Below are positions 1 through 8,090 of a stretch of 64,000 nucleotides of DNA, in pieces. Origin of the DNA: Ruminococcus sp. UBA6407 (GTDB taxonomy: Bacteria > Bacillota > Clostridia > Oscillospirales > Ruminococcaceae); the NCBI GenBank assembly GCA_002438605.1, contig DJPR01000012.1, positions 51,187 through 115,186 on the forward strand. Direction: 5' to 3'. How positions within the stretch are numbered: the stretch's first letter is position 1; every line of letters begins with the position of its first letter. The notes beneath the pieces were generated by a model. The model was not told where the DNA came from and made no database searches. It was given only the letters and a program-made list of their open reading frames with translations. The position numbers and the translations under genes were made by a program.

Positions 1-131
1 ATAAGGTTGCAAATATAACTGATAACCTTGATAATGCAATAATTTATACAGGTGATGACGCTTCTATGTGGAATTCATATTCAGGGGCAATGCTCAATTA
101 TGAAACAGGGCTGCTTGCGATATGGATATGA
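1..131 (+). CDS. C-terminal end of an unidentified protein (partial)
   Basis: An open frame enters from the left edge (codons in phase with base 3) and stops at TGA 129-131, giving about 42 residues that end in GLLAIWI. A strong intrinsic terminator begins 18 bases after the stop, so this is a genuine gene end. Too little is visible to name a family. The Asn/Tyr/Trp-rich tail would fit an extracellular or beta-rich protein, but that is only an impression. Confidence 0.6.
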   Translation, partial: KVANITDNLDNAIIYTGDDASMWNSYSGAMLNYETGLLAIWI

Positions 132-148
132 ATATTACTGTAAATTCA

Positions 149-179
149 GTACCGCACAAATATTGTGCGGTACTTTTTG
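149..179 (+). terminator. Intrinsic terminator
   Basis: A perfect 11-bp stem (GTACCGCACAA, 149-159, pairing with 163-173) has a 3-nt loop and is followed by CTTTTTG. It ends the partial gene at 131. Confidence 0.9.
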
Positions 180-198
180 TTTGCCTGAAGTATAAATC

Positions 199-227
199 TT
201 GACATTTTTCTTATCATGCGTTATAAT
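199..227 (+). promoter_or_regulatory. Sigma-A promoter of the capA-like gene
   Basis: Consensus TTGACA at 199-204 and TATAAT at 222-227 are separated by exactly 17 bases, 33 bases upstream of the chosen start. Confidence 0.9.
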
Positions 228-260
228 ACAACCAGTTAAAAAATGAAACGGGAGAGAAAA

Positions 261-1526
261 ATGAAACAAAAACAAATATATAAATCATTGCTGATTGCTT
301 TTACAGTTTTGACTTCCGCACTAATCACAGGCTGTGGAACAAATACTGTAAAAAAAGTGAAAAACGGAACTGAATCAACATCTTTTAATTCTGAGGTGCA
401 GACAGAAGCTGTTTCTGCGGAGGAGCAGGCTGTTCCTGTGGCTGAGGACAAGCGGATTCATGTTTCTGCTGCCGGGGATAATCTTATACATTATTCGGTT
501 TATAAAAATGCCGAAGCGTATGCAGTAAACGGTGAAAATTATAATTTTGCTCCGCTTTATGAAAATGTCCGAAGTATTATAGAGGGTGCAGATGTGGCAA
601 TCCTTAATCAGGAAACGGTAATTTCACAGAGCAACGCCGTAACAGGAGCTTGCGGCGGTGTTTTAACCTTCAATTCACCTCCGGAGGTCGCTGACGCTGT
701 TATTGACCTTGGATTTGATGTTTTTACAATGGCGAATAATCACGTTCTGGATATGGGGGCATCTGGACTTGAAGAATCAATAAACTTCTGGAATGAAAAA
801 GCAAAGACGAATGATATTACTGTTCTTGGAGCATATCTCAATCAGGCGGACGCCGATGCAATCAGGGTTCGTGATGTAAATGGCGTAAAAGTAGCCTTTC
901 TTGCTTATGCGGAACATCTTAACGGTTTCTCAATTCCGCAGGATTCATCTCTTAGAGTCATTATGAATTCAGAGGAGGACGTTATTGAACGCCAGATAAA
1001 AGAGGCACAGGAGCTTGCAGATGCAGTAATTGTTTCTGCTCACTGGGGCGTTGAGGATACAAATATAGTTTCTCAGGATAGAAAAGACCTTGCAAAGAAA
1101 ATGGTTGACTGGGGAGCAGATGTAATACTGGGCTGTCATACTCATACTGCCGAAACAATGGAATGGATTACAAGAGATGACGGCACACAGGGATTTGTTT
1201 TCTATTCTATGGGTAACTTTATTTGTGCACAGACTGATAATTTCAATCTTGTCGGAGAAATAGCTGATTTTGATATAGTAATAGACGGTGCAACAAATGA
1301 TGCAAGAATAGAAAATGTGGGTGCTATCCCTACTATTGTTCATTATGATGACGGTAATTTTTCAAATATGAGAATTTATCCTTACAATATGTATACTCCT
1401 GAGCTTGCAGCAAGTCATGGAATCCCTTATGCAGTTCCAAGAGGAAATTATCCTGATTTTAGCTGGGATATTATTAATAATATCATTAATGAAAGTATTC
1501 CTTTGGAATTTCAAAAGCTTGGTTAA
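261..1526 (+). CDS. CapA/PgsA-family metallophosphoesterase-like lipoprotein
   Basis: A 421-residue secreted lipoprotein: the N-terminal hydrophobic segment ends in lipobox LITGC (Cys 25), then a low-complexity linker. The remainder matches the CapA fold of poly-gamma-glutamate capsule proteins, a calcineurin-like phosphoesterase relative: GDN near residue 73, NQET near 115, MANNHVLDMG near 155, SAHWG near 255 and GCHTHTAE near 290, all positions expected to bind metal. I chose the ATG at 261 because GGGAGAG lies directly before it; an upstream in-frame ATG at 243 has no such site. It has its own promoter and stands alone, without capB/capC, so the substrate is unknown. Many Clostridia carry such solitary CapA-like proteins; a role at the cell envelope is inferred. 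Confidence 0.85.
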   Translation: MKQKQIYKSLLIAFTVLTSALITGCGTNTVKKVKNGTESTSFNSEVQTEAVSAEEQAVPVAEDKRIHVSAAGDNLIHYSVYKNAEAYAVNGENYNFAPLYENVRSIIEGADVAILNQETVISQSNAVTGACGGVLTFNSPPEVADAVIDLGFDVFTMANNHVLDMGASGLEESINFWNEKAKTNDITVLGAYLNQADADAIRVRDVNGVKVAFLAYAEHLNGFSIPQDSSLRVIMNSEEDVIERQIKEAQELADAVIVSAHWGVEDTNIVSQDRKDLAKKMVDWGADVILGCHTHTAETMEWITRDDGTQGFVFYSMGNFICAQTDNFNLVGEIADFDIVIDGATNDARIENVGAIPTIVHYDDGNFSNMRIYPYNMYTPELAASHGIPYAVPRGNYPDFSWDIINNIINESIPLEFQKLG

Positions 1527-1546
1527 TATAGAACCTGTTTTCTTAT

Positions 1547-1618
1547 AAGGCAATGCCCTGCAAAGTCTTTTGACGTGCTTTGTACGGTGTTGCCCAAGCT
1601 TTATGCAGTGTTGCCTTA
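1547..1618. repeat. Palindromic intergenic repeat, copy 1
   Basis: An imperfect palindrome with outer arms AAGGCAA and TTGCCTTA contains the family core GTCTTTTGACGTGCTTTG followed by CGGTGTTGCC. It lies between the capA-like gene and the LysR gene. The same core recurs at 2908, 46548, 58744 and 63958. Confidence 0.8.
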
Positions 1619-1647
1619 AAAATTGTCTGTTTTACGGAAGTGATAAT

Positions 1648-2571
1648 ATGAATTTAATGCATTTGAAGTATGCTGTAGAAATAGCAAGAACCAAGTCGAT
1701 AAGCAAAGCGGCAGAGGTCTTGTATATGGGGCAGCCTAATCTGAGCCGAGCCATCAAAGAGCTTGAAGAAAGTCTGGGTATTGTTATATTTAACAGAAAT
1801 TCCAAAGGGATAACGATTACACCTGAGGGTGAGGAGTTTTTGTCATATGCCAAAAAGGTTGTGGATCAGGTTAATGAAATAGAAGATATTTATCGCAGGG
1901 AAGGACGAAGAAAGCAGAAGCTTTCTGTGTGTGTTCCAAGAGCAAGCTATATATCCTTTGCACTTTCAAGGTTTGCTGAATATATTGACATAAATGATCC
2001 CGCAGAAATATATTATAAAGAAACAAATTCAATGACGGCGATAAACAGCCTGCTCAACAGCAACTGTGGACTTGCCATAATACGTTATCAGTCAACATTT
2101 GATAAATACTTCAATAACTTGTTCAGCGAAAAAAATCTGGAAGCGGAAACCATAACAGAGTTTACTTATGTTCTTCTTGTTTCAAAAAAGAGCAAATTGG
2201 CTGTAAAAGAAGATATAGAGCTTTCAGATTTATCAGATTATATAGAAATTACTCATTCTGATCCGTATGTTCCGTCTCTGCCGCTTAATGACGTAATGAA
2301 GGCAGAGCTTTCTGAATATGTGAATAAAAGAATTTTTATATTTGAAAGGGCAAGTCAGTTTGTACTTCTGGAAAATGTACCGCAAACTTTTATGTGGGTT
2401 TCACCTATACCGCAGCCACTGCTTTATAAGCATAATCTTGTTCAGAAAAGCTGCGGTGCAAACAACAAAAAATATCGTGACGTTTTAGTCAGGAAAAAAG
2501 GCTGTAAGCTTACGCAGTTGGAAAGGCAGTTTATAGACGAGGTTCATCGTGCCAGAAGTATGTATTTATAA
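1648..2571 (+). CDS. LysR family transcriptional regulator
   Basis: A 307-residue regulator. Residues 1-60 form the typical LysR winged helix: MNLMHLKYAVEIA, then SISKAAEVLYMGQPNLSRAIKELE, with the conserved SKAA, QPNLSRAIKELE and GxxLFxR-like IVIFNRN. Residues from about 90 onward form the effector-binding domain. The ATG at 1648 is preceded by GGAAGTGAT; upstream in-frame starts have no ribosome binding site and fall inside a repeat. No divergently transcribed target lies next to it, so the regulon and effector are unknown. Length is normal for the family. Confidence 0.9.
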   Translation: MNLMHLKYAVEIARTKSISKAAEVLYMGQPNLSRAIKELEESLGIVIFNRNSKGITITPEGEEFLSYAKKVVDQVNEIEDIYRREGRRKQKLSVCVPRASYISFALSRFAEYIDINDPAEIYYKETNSMTAINSLLNSNCGLAIIRYQSTFDKYFNNLFSEKNLEAETITEFTYVLLVSKKSKLAVKEDIELSDLSDYIEITHSDPYVPSLPLNDVMKAELSEYVNKRIFIFERASQFVLLENVPQTFMWVSPIPQPLLYKHNLVQKSCGANNKKYRDVLVRKKGCKLTQLERQFIDEVHRARSMYL

Positions 2572-2584
2572 TGCTTACGATTAT

Positions 2585-2632
2585 AATGCAGTATCATACA
2601 CTTTTTATGGTACTGCATTGTGATTTTTTTTG
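2585..2632 (+). terminator. Intrinsic terminator of the lysR gene
   Basis: An inverted repeat AATGCAGTA...TACTGCATT with a short loop is followed by a T-rich tract ending in TTTTTTTT. Confidence 0.85.
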
Positions 2633-2703
2633 AGACAAAACAACGGTATATAGCTGAAAACTAAATGAAAATAAATTTTTTTCAAAAAAATTTCAAAAAA
2701 CGC

Positions 2704-2732
2704 TTGACAAATGACTTTTGTTTTGATATAAT
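2704..2732 (+). promoter_or_regulatory. Promoter of tRNA-Leu
   Basis: TTGACA at 2704-2709 and TATAAT at 2727-2732 are 17 bases apart, about 50 bases before the mature tRNA 5' end. Confidence 0.9.
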
Positions 2733-2781
2733 AATAAAGCAGTCAGGGAACAGGAACAATAAAGACTGTAAATAATAAGTT

Positions 2782-2866
2782 GCGAGTGTGCTGGAATAGG
2801 CAGACAGGCACGTTTGAGGGGCGTGTGTCGCAGGACGTATGGGTTCAAGTCCCATCACTCGCACCA
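2782..2866 (+). tRNA. tRNA-Leu (anticodon GAG)
   Basis: The 7-bp acceptor arm GCGAGTG pairs with CACTCGC, followed by an encoded ACCA end. The T arm is ATGGG-TTCAAGT-CCCAT. The anticodon arm CACGT-TTGAGGG-GCGTG places GAG at positions 34-36, which reads CUU and CUC. A long variable arm (class II) is present, as expected for leucine. It is a single-gene unit with its own consensus promoter and a terminator starting four bases after CCA. Confidence 0.95.
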
Positions 2867-2869
2867 TTT

Positions 2870-2896
2870 AAATCGTCTGTAAAGACGATTTTTTTA
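2870..2896 (+). terminator. Intrinsic terminator of tRNA-Leu
   Basis: An 8-bp stem AAATCGTC/GACGATTT with a TGTAAA loop is followed by a run of T. Confidence 0.9.
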
Positions 2897-2907
2897 TGCG
2901 TTTTTTT

Positions 2908-2956
2908 AAAGCAACACCACACAAAGAACGTCAAAAGGATTTGCACGGTGTTTTCC
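2908..2956. repeat. Palindromic intergenic repeat, copy 2
   Basis: AAAGCAACACCACACAAAG, then ACGTCAAAAGGATTTGCACGGTGTT: the same family as copy 1, in the opposite orientation. Confidence 0.75.
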
Positions 2957-3043
2957 TAATAATTTTTCTACAACCTGTACTAATGAAACCGCATCATGCA
3001 TTTTCTTTTAGTGCAGGCTTTTATTTTCGGAGATGAGAGTTTT

Positions 3044-3733
3044 ATGGAGCTTAAAACAAATAATGATGAGCTTATACATCATGTTATGTCATCAGTCGGA
3101 GGCTTTTTGGGTGCTTATGCACTTTTGAACAGACATGAAAATTTTGGTTCTTCCGCAACGTCAAATATGATTATAATTATTTCTGATATATTGGGACATT
3201 CGTTTAAGGAAAGCTTTATAAGAATAATTGCATTGTTAATATATGTATTTTCCATTGTTCTTTTTGTAACTATAAAAAATAAAACATCTGTTAATGTTCG
3301 CAAGCTGAGTATATTTCTGGATGGCTGTTGTTTGATTGCCCTTGCATTTCTGCCTGCTGACATGGATTATATCATGTCGCTTTATCCGATTTTCTTTGTT
3401 ACGGCTTTTCAGTGGAGCTCATTTATAAATGCAGGACGCTTTTCAAGCTCGACTATTTTTTCAACAAATAATTTAAGAATGGCTGTTTCGGGATTTACAA
3501 GTTACTGCATAAACAAGGACGAAAGTCAGCTTGAACAGGCAAAGTTTTTTGGATTAACCCTTTTGTATTATCATATAGGGGTAATCTACTCATATATTTC
3601 ATATAAATTGTTTGGAATACAGAGTTCGTTTATGGGATTTTTACCGCTGTTTGCTGCATTTTTCATAATGGCTTTTCAGGAGTATTCAGTTAAAAAGGAA
3701 AGCAATGCAGCTGTTGAAAATTCAACAATCTGA
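3044..3733 (+). CDS. DUF1275 (YoaK-like) membrane protein
   Basis: A 229-residue protein with about six hydrophobic helices. The early SSVGGFLGAYALL and SSATSNMIIII correspond to the family hallmarks GGxxDAxxxL and NxxTGNxxxLG, and the later FSTNNLRM corresponds to the second TGNLR-like motif. The ATG at 3044 is chosen because GGAGATGAG sits seven bases upstream; an in-frame ATG at 2996 has none. DUF1275 proteins are found widely and lack an assigned function. No partner gene is adjacent; a strong terminator follows. Confidence 0.8.
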   Translation: MELKTNNDELIHHVMSSVGGFLGAYALLNRHENFGSSATSNMIIIISDILGHSFKESFIRIIALLIYVFSIVLFVTIKNKTSVNVRKLSIFLDGCCLIALAFLPADMDYIMSLYPIFFVTAFQWSSFINAGRFSSSTIFSTNNLRMAVSGFTSYCINKDESQLEQAKFFGLTLLYYHIGVIYSYISYKLFGIQSSFMGFLPLFAAFFIMAFQEYSVKKESNAAVENSTI

Positions 3734-3739
3734 ATTATA

Positions 3740-3787
3740 GGCACTGTACTAAAGTATTGTATTATCTTTAGTACAGTGTCTTTTTGT
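3740..3787 (+). terminator. Intrinsic terminator
   Basis: A long stem GGCACTGTACTAAAG pairs with CTTTAGTACAGTGTC around an 11-nt loop and is followed by TTTTTGTTT. It ends the DUF1275 gene. Confidence 0.9.
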
Positions 3788-3814
3788 TTATTGAGTGTAA
3801 TATTACAAAAATCA

Positions 3815-3843
3815 TTGACAAGTCATTTAAATTTTAATATAAT
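3815..3843 (+). promoter_or_regulatory. Promoter of the GH43 gene
   Basis: TTGACA at 3815-3820 and TATAAT at 3838-3843 have a 17-base spacer, 46 bases before the ATG. Confidence 0.9.
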
Positions 3844-3889
3844 ATTATCAAGGAAGTTAGGTGAATTACTATTGAAAAGGAGAGTTGTT

Positions 3890-6640
3890 ATGAAGTTTAA
3901 AAAAGCAGTATCTGTAATTCTTGCAGCAGTATTTGTTTTAAGTGCAGGCATTACGGAAAACACAAATCAGAAATCTGCATTGGCTGCTGAAAGCAAAAGC
4001 AGAGTATCGGTTCATGATCCGTCTGTTTTCAAAGATGAACAAACAGGAACGTATTATGTGTTCGGTTCTCATATTGAAGCGGCAAAGTCAGCAGACCTGC
4101 AAAATTGGACCAGCTTTGCAAATGGCTATGCTAAAAACAACAATGTGCTTTTTGGTGACCTTTCACAAAATTTAAAGGGTGCATTTGATTGGGCAGGAGA
4201 GGACTTGGAGGATTGCGTTGGAGGCTATGCCGTTTGGGCTCCTGACGTAATATATAATCCCGATTACATTAACAAAGACGGTTCAAGGGGTGCATATCTG
4301 ATGTATTTTTGTACTTCGTCAACATATATGCGTTCTGTAATTGCATTTGCAGCTTCAAAAAGTGCGGAAGGGCCGTATGAATTTGTAGACACATTGATTT
4401 ACTCCGGATTTACTGAGAATGACAGCTATGCAACGAGTACGACAAAAAACGTAAACAGAAAATATACGTCTACAAATATTGATGAATTGATTGATGCAGG
4501 AGAAGTTACATATAATTCAGATTGGTTTTCAAGTTCAAATTACAATAATTATCTATACCCGAATGCAATAGACCCAACAATTTATTATGATACTGACGGA
4601 AAAATGTATATGTGCTATGGTTCGTGGTCAGGAGGAATATTTACTCTTGAGATGAATCCTGAAACAGGCAGATGTATACACCCTGAAACAGGAAAAACCG
4701 CTGATGGAAGAATGGTAGACAGTTATTTCGGCACTAAAATTTCAGGCGGATATTATAAATCAGGAGAAGGTCCGTTTATTGAGTATAATGCAGATACAGG
4801 ATATTACTACCTATGGACGACATATGGCGGACTTTTCTCGGACGGTGGATATAACATGAGAGTATTCCGTTCAGATAATCCTTTAGGCCCATTTTATGAT
4901 GCAGCAGGCAAGCCTGCTGTTTTGGAGGCATCTACGAGTCTTGACAGTGTTGGACTTAAAGTAATGGGCAACCATAAGTTCAGTTCACTTTCCACTGCAT
5001 ATATGGCGTGCGGTCATAATTCTGTTTTAAAAGATGATGACGGTCAATGGTACTTGTTTAATCATGTAAGGTTTAATGACGGCACAGAATATCATGAAGT
5101 CAGGGTTCACTCTATGTACTTTAACAGTGAGGGCTGGCCTGTTGTTGCACCTTATGAATACAGCGGCGATAAGATGTCTGAAACAGGCTATAATACAAAT
5201 GATATTACAGGAGAATATGAATTTATAAATCATGGTAATGATACAAGCTCTGCAATTCATGAGTATTCGATTATAACATTGAATGACGACGGTACTGTAA
5301 GCGGTTCTGCATCAGGAACATGGAGTCAGGCAGACGATAGTTCAGCGGCTGAAATTACCATAAGCGGACAGAAGTATTACGGCTATTTTATGGGAATCCA
5401 TGATGAAAGCGGTACTGATAAAAAGGTAATGGCTTTTTCGGCAGTCGGCAGTAATAATCAGACTGTATGGGGTGTAAAAAATACAGCAGCAGGCAGTGAT
5501 ATAGAGCGTGAAAAAGTGATTGATTATACAAATAAAAACAGCAGTATTGTTTACAATGCAGAAAGTGCTGAAGCTTCAAGCAGTGAAGTCTATATAGGAG
5601 ATACGGAACTGCTAAACGGGGTTCCATATTATGTTGCCAATAAAAACAGTGGAATGGTTCTTGAGCTTGCTGACGGAAAAACAAGTAATGGTACAAATAT
5701 TCATCAGTGGTCAAAACTTGGCGGAAAACAACAGGAATGGAAGTTTGTTGCCTTAGATAACGGATATTGTAAAATAGTTTCTATGGCTGATGAAAGAAAA
5801 TGCATAACAGTTTCTGAAAATTCTGCTGAAAATGGAGTGAATATTGAACTTTCAGATTATGTCGGAAGTGATGCACAGCAATGGAAATTTATAAAAAACG
5901 GCAGTTTTTATGGTATTGTATCAAAATGTTCAGCAGATACAGCAGGAATGGACATTTATGACTGGTCTGTTGAAAATGGCGGCAATCTTAATCAGTGGAA
6001 TTATTGGGGCGGAGATTGTCAGCTATGGTCGGTAACACCGGTATATCCTGCGGTAAATGATGGTATTTACACCTTAAAAAATATTAACAGTGGAAAATGG
6101 ATTTCCGCTGAAAGCAGCGGTAATGTAGTTCAGAGCAGCAAGCCTGAAGGCTGGAGCATAAAATCAATAGACGATAATTACTATGTAATTCTAAATGAGC
6201 ATGGCAAGTCATTAACGGTTGAAAGCGGTAATGGAGATAATGGCAAAAACATCTATATTTCTGAATATACAGGGGCAGAATCACAGAAGTTTAATATAAT
6301 CTGCAACAAGGACGGTTCATATTCTGTAATGACAGCAGTTTCAGATAATAAGTCCTCTTTGGACGTATATGAAGTAAGCAAGGAAGATGGTGCAAATATC
6401 TGCCAATGGGAGTTTTGGGCAGGAGAAGGACAAAAGTTTATTATTGAACCTGTAAATACTGAAAAAGCAGTTTCAGGTGATGTAAATGCAGACGGAGCAT
6501 TTGATATATCCGATGCTGTGACACTGCAAAAATATATTCTCGGAAAGGGAAGTCTAGTTAATTTTTCAAATGGCGATATGAATAATGATAATATTATTGA
6601 TATTTTTGATGTTACGGCAATGAAAAAACTGCTGAAATAA
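3890..6640 (+). CDS. Secreted GH43 arabinanase-like enzyme with ricin-type domains and dockerin
   Basis: 916 residues. The signal peptide is about 1-31 (cleavage near SALAA/ES). GH43 five-bladed propeller about 40-425: the catalytic base Asp is in HDPSVF (about 42), the pKa-setting Asp in NAIDPTIYYD (about 226), and the acid Glu in GEGPFIEY (about 294). A GH43-associated beta domain follows (about 440-543). Two ricin-type trefoil regions (about 577-718 and 722-853) have repeated QxW motifs (QQEWKF, QLWSV). A type I dockerin closes it (862-916; GDVNADGAFDISD, then GDMNNDNIIDIFD). The layout resembles extracellular endo-1,5-alpha-arabinanases, so arabinan is the likely substrate, with cell-surface cellulosome attachment through the dockerin. 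ATG 3890 follows AAAGGAG. The gene is monocistronic. Confidence 0.9.
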   Translation: MKFKKAVSVILAAVFVLSAGITENTNQKSALAAESKSRVSVHDPSVFKDEQTGTYYVFGSHIEAAKSADLQNWTSFANGYAKNNNVLFGDLSQNLKGAFDWAGEDLEDCVGGYAVWAPDVIYNPDYINKDGSRGAYLMYFCTSSTYMRSVIAFAASKSAEGPYEFVDTLIYSGFTENDSYATSTTKNVNRKYTSTNIDELIDAGEVTYNSDWFSSSNYNNYLYPNAIDPTIYYDTDGKMYMCYGSWSGGIFTLEMNPETGRCIHPETGKTADGRMVDSYFGTKISGGYYKSGEGPFIEYNADTGYYYLWTTYGGLFSDGGYNMRVFRSDNPLGPFYDAAGKPAVLEASTSLDSVGLKVMGNHKFSSLSTAYMACGHNSVLKDDDGQWYLFNHVRFNDGTEYHEVRVHSMYFNSEGWPVVAPYEYSGDKMSETGYNTNDITGEYEFINHGNDTSSAIHEYSIITLNDDGTVSGSASGTWSQADDSSAAEITISGQKYYGYFMGIHDESGTDKKVMAFSAVGSNNQTVWGVKNTAAGSDIEREKVIDYTNKNSSIVYNAESAEASSSEVYIGDTELLNGVPYYVANKNSGMVLELADGKTSNGTNIHQWSKLGGKQQEWKFVALDNGYCKIVSMADERKCITVSENSAENGVNIELSDYVGSDAQQWKFIKNGSFYGIVSKCSADTAGMDIYDWSVENGGNLNQWNYWGGDCQLWSVTPVYPAVNDGIYTLKNINSGKWISAESSGNVVQSSKPEGWSIKSIDDNYYVILNEHGKSLTVESGNGDNGKNIYISEYTGAESQKFNIICNKDGSYSVMTAVSDNKSSLDVYEVSKEDGANICQWEFWAGEGQKFIIEPVNTEKAVSGDVNADGAFDISDAVTLQKYILGKGSLVNFSNGDMNNDNIIDIFDVTAMKKLLK

Positions 6641-6644
6641 AAGA

Positions 6645-6672
6645 AAAAGGGGCAGATAAAAAATCTGCCCCA
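6645..6672. terminator. Bidirectional terminator
   Basis: GGGGCAGAT/ATCTGCCCC, a 9-bp stem with a 5-nt loop, sits between two convergent genes. Reading minus, it is followed by TTTTTCTTTT, so it mainly serves the TraB-like gene. Confidence 0.85.
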
Positions 6673-6681
6673 TAATATTTT

Positions 6682-6722
6682 TAAGGAAATACCGCAAAAA
6701 GCATGTACAGTGTTGTGCCTTA
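6682..6722. repeat. Degenerate palindromic repeat
   Basis: AAGGAAATACCGCAAAAAGC, then ACAGTGTTGTGCCTTA: the outer arms and GTGTTG resemble the intergenic repeat family, but the core is lost. Confidence 0.5.
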
Positions 6723-7832
6723 ATGTAATTTTTCAACGGTATATCCCATATCTTCGAGAATGTCATCTACACCTTGGTCACCTGCAAAATGGAGAGAACC
6801 AACCATGTAAAAAAGATTATCATTATTTTCTATAAACTCAGAAGCTCGCTGAGCCATAACCTGATTTCTGTTATGCAATATAATGTTTTCATATTGTACA
6901 TAATCGTCCTCAAGCTCTTTTGGAAGTTCACCCATTTCATCAGCGTCAATTTCCTGAAGCTTATCTACATCACCCTTTGCCCAACAATTGTACATATCAG
7001 CAACACTCTGGGTATATTCTTCAATTTCATCAATATTGTCAACCATATCTGAAATTACATAATCAGCAAGGTCATCACTGTATGCATTGAGAGCATCAGT
7101 TTGAGCAGAAAGCTCCTCAATACTTACAACTTCCTTGCCGTCTTTGTTTGCAAGGCCGATAAAATATGAATCTATACCGGTGAGATTAAGATTTTCCATT
7201 CTCTGAAACATTATCATATTAAGCTGCTGAATCCAATAACCTGTAGTATATTTATCAAGCTGTTCATTGTAAACTCCAAGGTCATCAAAGTAATTTTTAG
7301 CTTTTTCATATGTTTCTGATGAGAGGTGGTCTTTGACTGTAGTGCCGTCTTTGTAAAGAAGTGCATTTTGATACAATGCAAGAGAAGTCAGGCTGGAGGA
7401 GAGTTTATTTATATCATATTCAACTGCTACTCCATCGGCATTTTCGTAAGCGTCCATGATGTAATCAGGCAAAGAAAAGGCATTATCTGAAGCAACGTGA
7501 ATTGTTCCCATCATATACATGACATTTCCGCTGTCATCATCTGTTACTTTCCAGAGTGCAGGTTCAGGAGCATCAGGAGTAAAATAATCGTTAATATCTG
7601 CGGTTTTGCCGAAAGGATTGTCTGGACTTTCATTTTTGCTGTCAGTGCTTTCTTCAGCATCGGTTTGTTCTTCAGTTGTTTGTTCAGCTGACTCTTCTGT
7701 TGTTTCTGTGGCGGATTGTGAAGCTTCATTTGATGAATTTTCACTGCTTTTATTTGAATTTTTATTGCAGGAAACTGCTGAAACACAAATTAAAGCTGTC
7801 AGAATTATTGTAAGTATTCTTGATTTGTTCAT
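6720..7832 (-). CDS. TraB/PrgY/GumN family lipoprotein
   Basis: A 370-residue predicted lipoprotein: a hydrophobic N-terminus ending in VSAVSC (Cys 22), then a Ser/Thr/Glu-rich linker to about residue 75. The two family signatures are present: MMGTIHVASD (GTIH at 109-112) and MVGSLHFAGDQG (GSLH at 345-348), the paired G-x-x-H motifs of the TraB/GumN fold, which is related to TIKI-type metalloproteases. PrgY in enterococci reduces pheromone activity; whether this protein is a protease and what it acts on cannot be told here. The ATG at 7832 follows GAAAGGA. It is monocistronic, convergent with the GH43 gene. Confidence 0.85.
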   Translation of the reverse strand: MNKSRILTIILTALICVSAVSCNKNSNKSSENSSNEASQSATETTEESAEQTTEEQTDAEESTDSKNESPDNPFGKTADINDYFTPDAPEPALWKVTDDDSGNVMYMMGTIHVASDNAFSLPDYIMDAYENADGVAVEYDINKLSSSLTSLALYQNALLYKDGTTVKDHLSSETYEKAKNYFDDLGVYNEQLDKYTTGYWIQQLNMIMFQRMENLNLTGIDSYFIGLANKDGKEVVSIEELSAQTDALNAYSDDLADYVISDMVDNIDEIEEYTQSVADMYNCWAKGDVDKLQEIDADEMGELPKELEDDYVQYENIILHNRNQVMAQRASEFIENNDNLFYMVGSLHFAGDQGVDDILEDMGYTVEKLH

Positions 7833-7857
7833 TATTACAAATTCCTTTCGTTAATTA

Positions 7858-7888
7858 GGGCAATACTGCACAAAATCGGTATTGCTTT
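7858..7888. repeat. Degenerate palindromic repeat
   Basis: GGGCAATACTGCACAAAAT, then CGGTATTGCTT: a shortened copy of the intergenic palindrome family. Confidence 0.45.
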
Positions 7889-7912
7889 AAATATTATATC
7901 ATACTATTACAT

Positions 7913-7941
7913 AGTTTATCATATTGTCATTATTTTGTCAA
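7913..7941 (-). promoter_or_regulatory. Promoter of the TraB-like gene
   Basis: On the minus strand, TTGACA (7936-7941) and TAAACT (7913-7918) are 17 bases apart. An extended -10 TGATATAAT lies slightly downstream and could be an alternative. Confidence 0.6.
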
Positions 7942-7982
7942 TGAAGTTATTATGGTTATGTTGAAAAATTCATGAAATCTAT

Positions 7983-8010
7983 TGAATAAACGTCGGAAAT
8001 GTGGTATAAT
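7983..8010 (+). promoter_or_regulatory. Promoter of the miaB run
   Basis: TTGAAT at 7983-7988 and extended -10 TGGTATAAT ending at 8010 have a 16-base spacer, 80 bases before the miaB start. Confidence 0.75.
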
Positions 8011-8090
8011 TACAAAATGTAGTATAATGTAGTATTTTAAAAAAGTATAAGATAAAGATTATACTTTATTAAATTGAGTTTCCTGAAAGC

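Noticed and set aside
2782-2866. Integration (att) site of a mobile island at tRNA-Leu
   Set aside because: No integrase, no direct repeat of the tRNA 3' end and no foreign-looking genes follow.
2682-2867. An open frame antisense to the tRNA-Leu region (61 codons)
   Set aside because: It runs across the tRNA gene and its promoter, so it is a chance frame.
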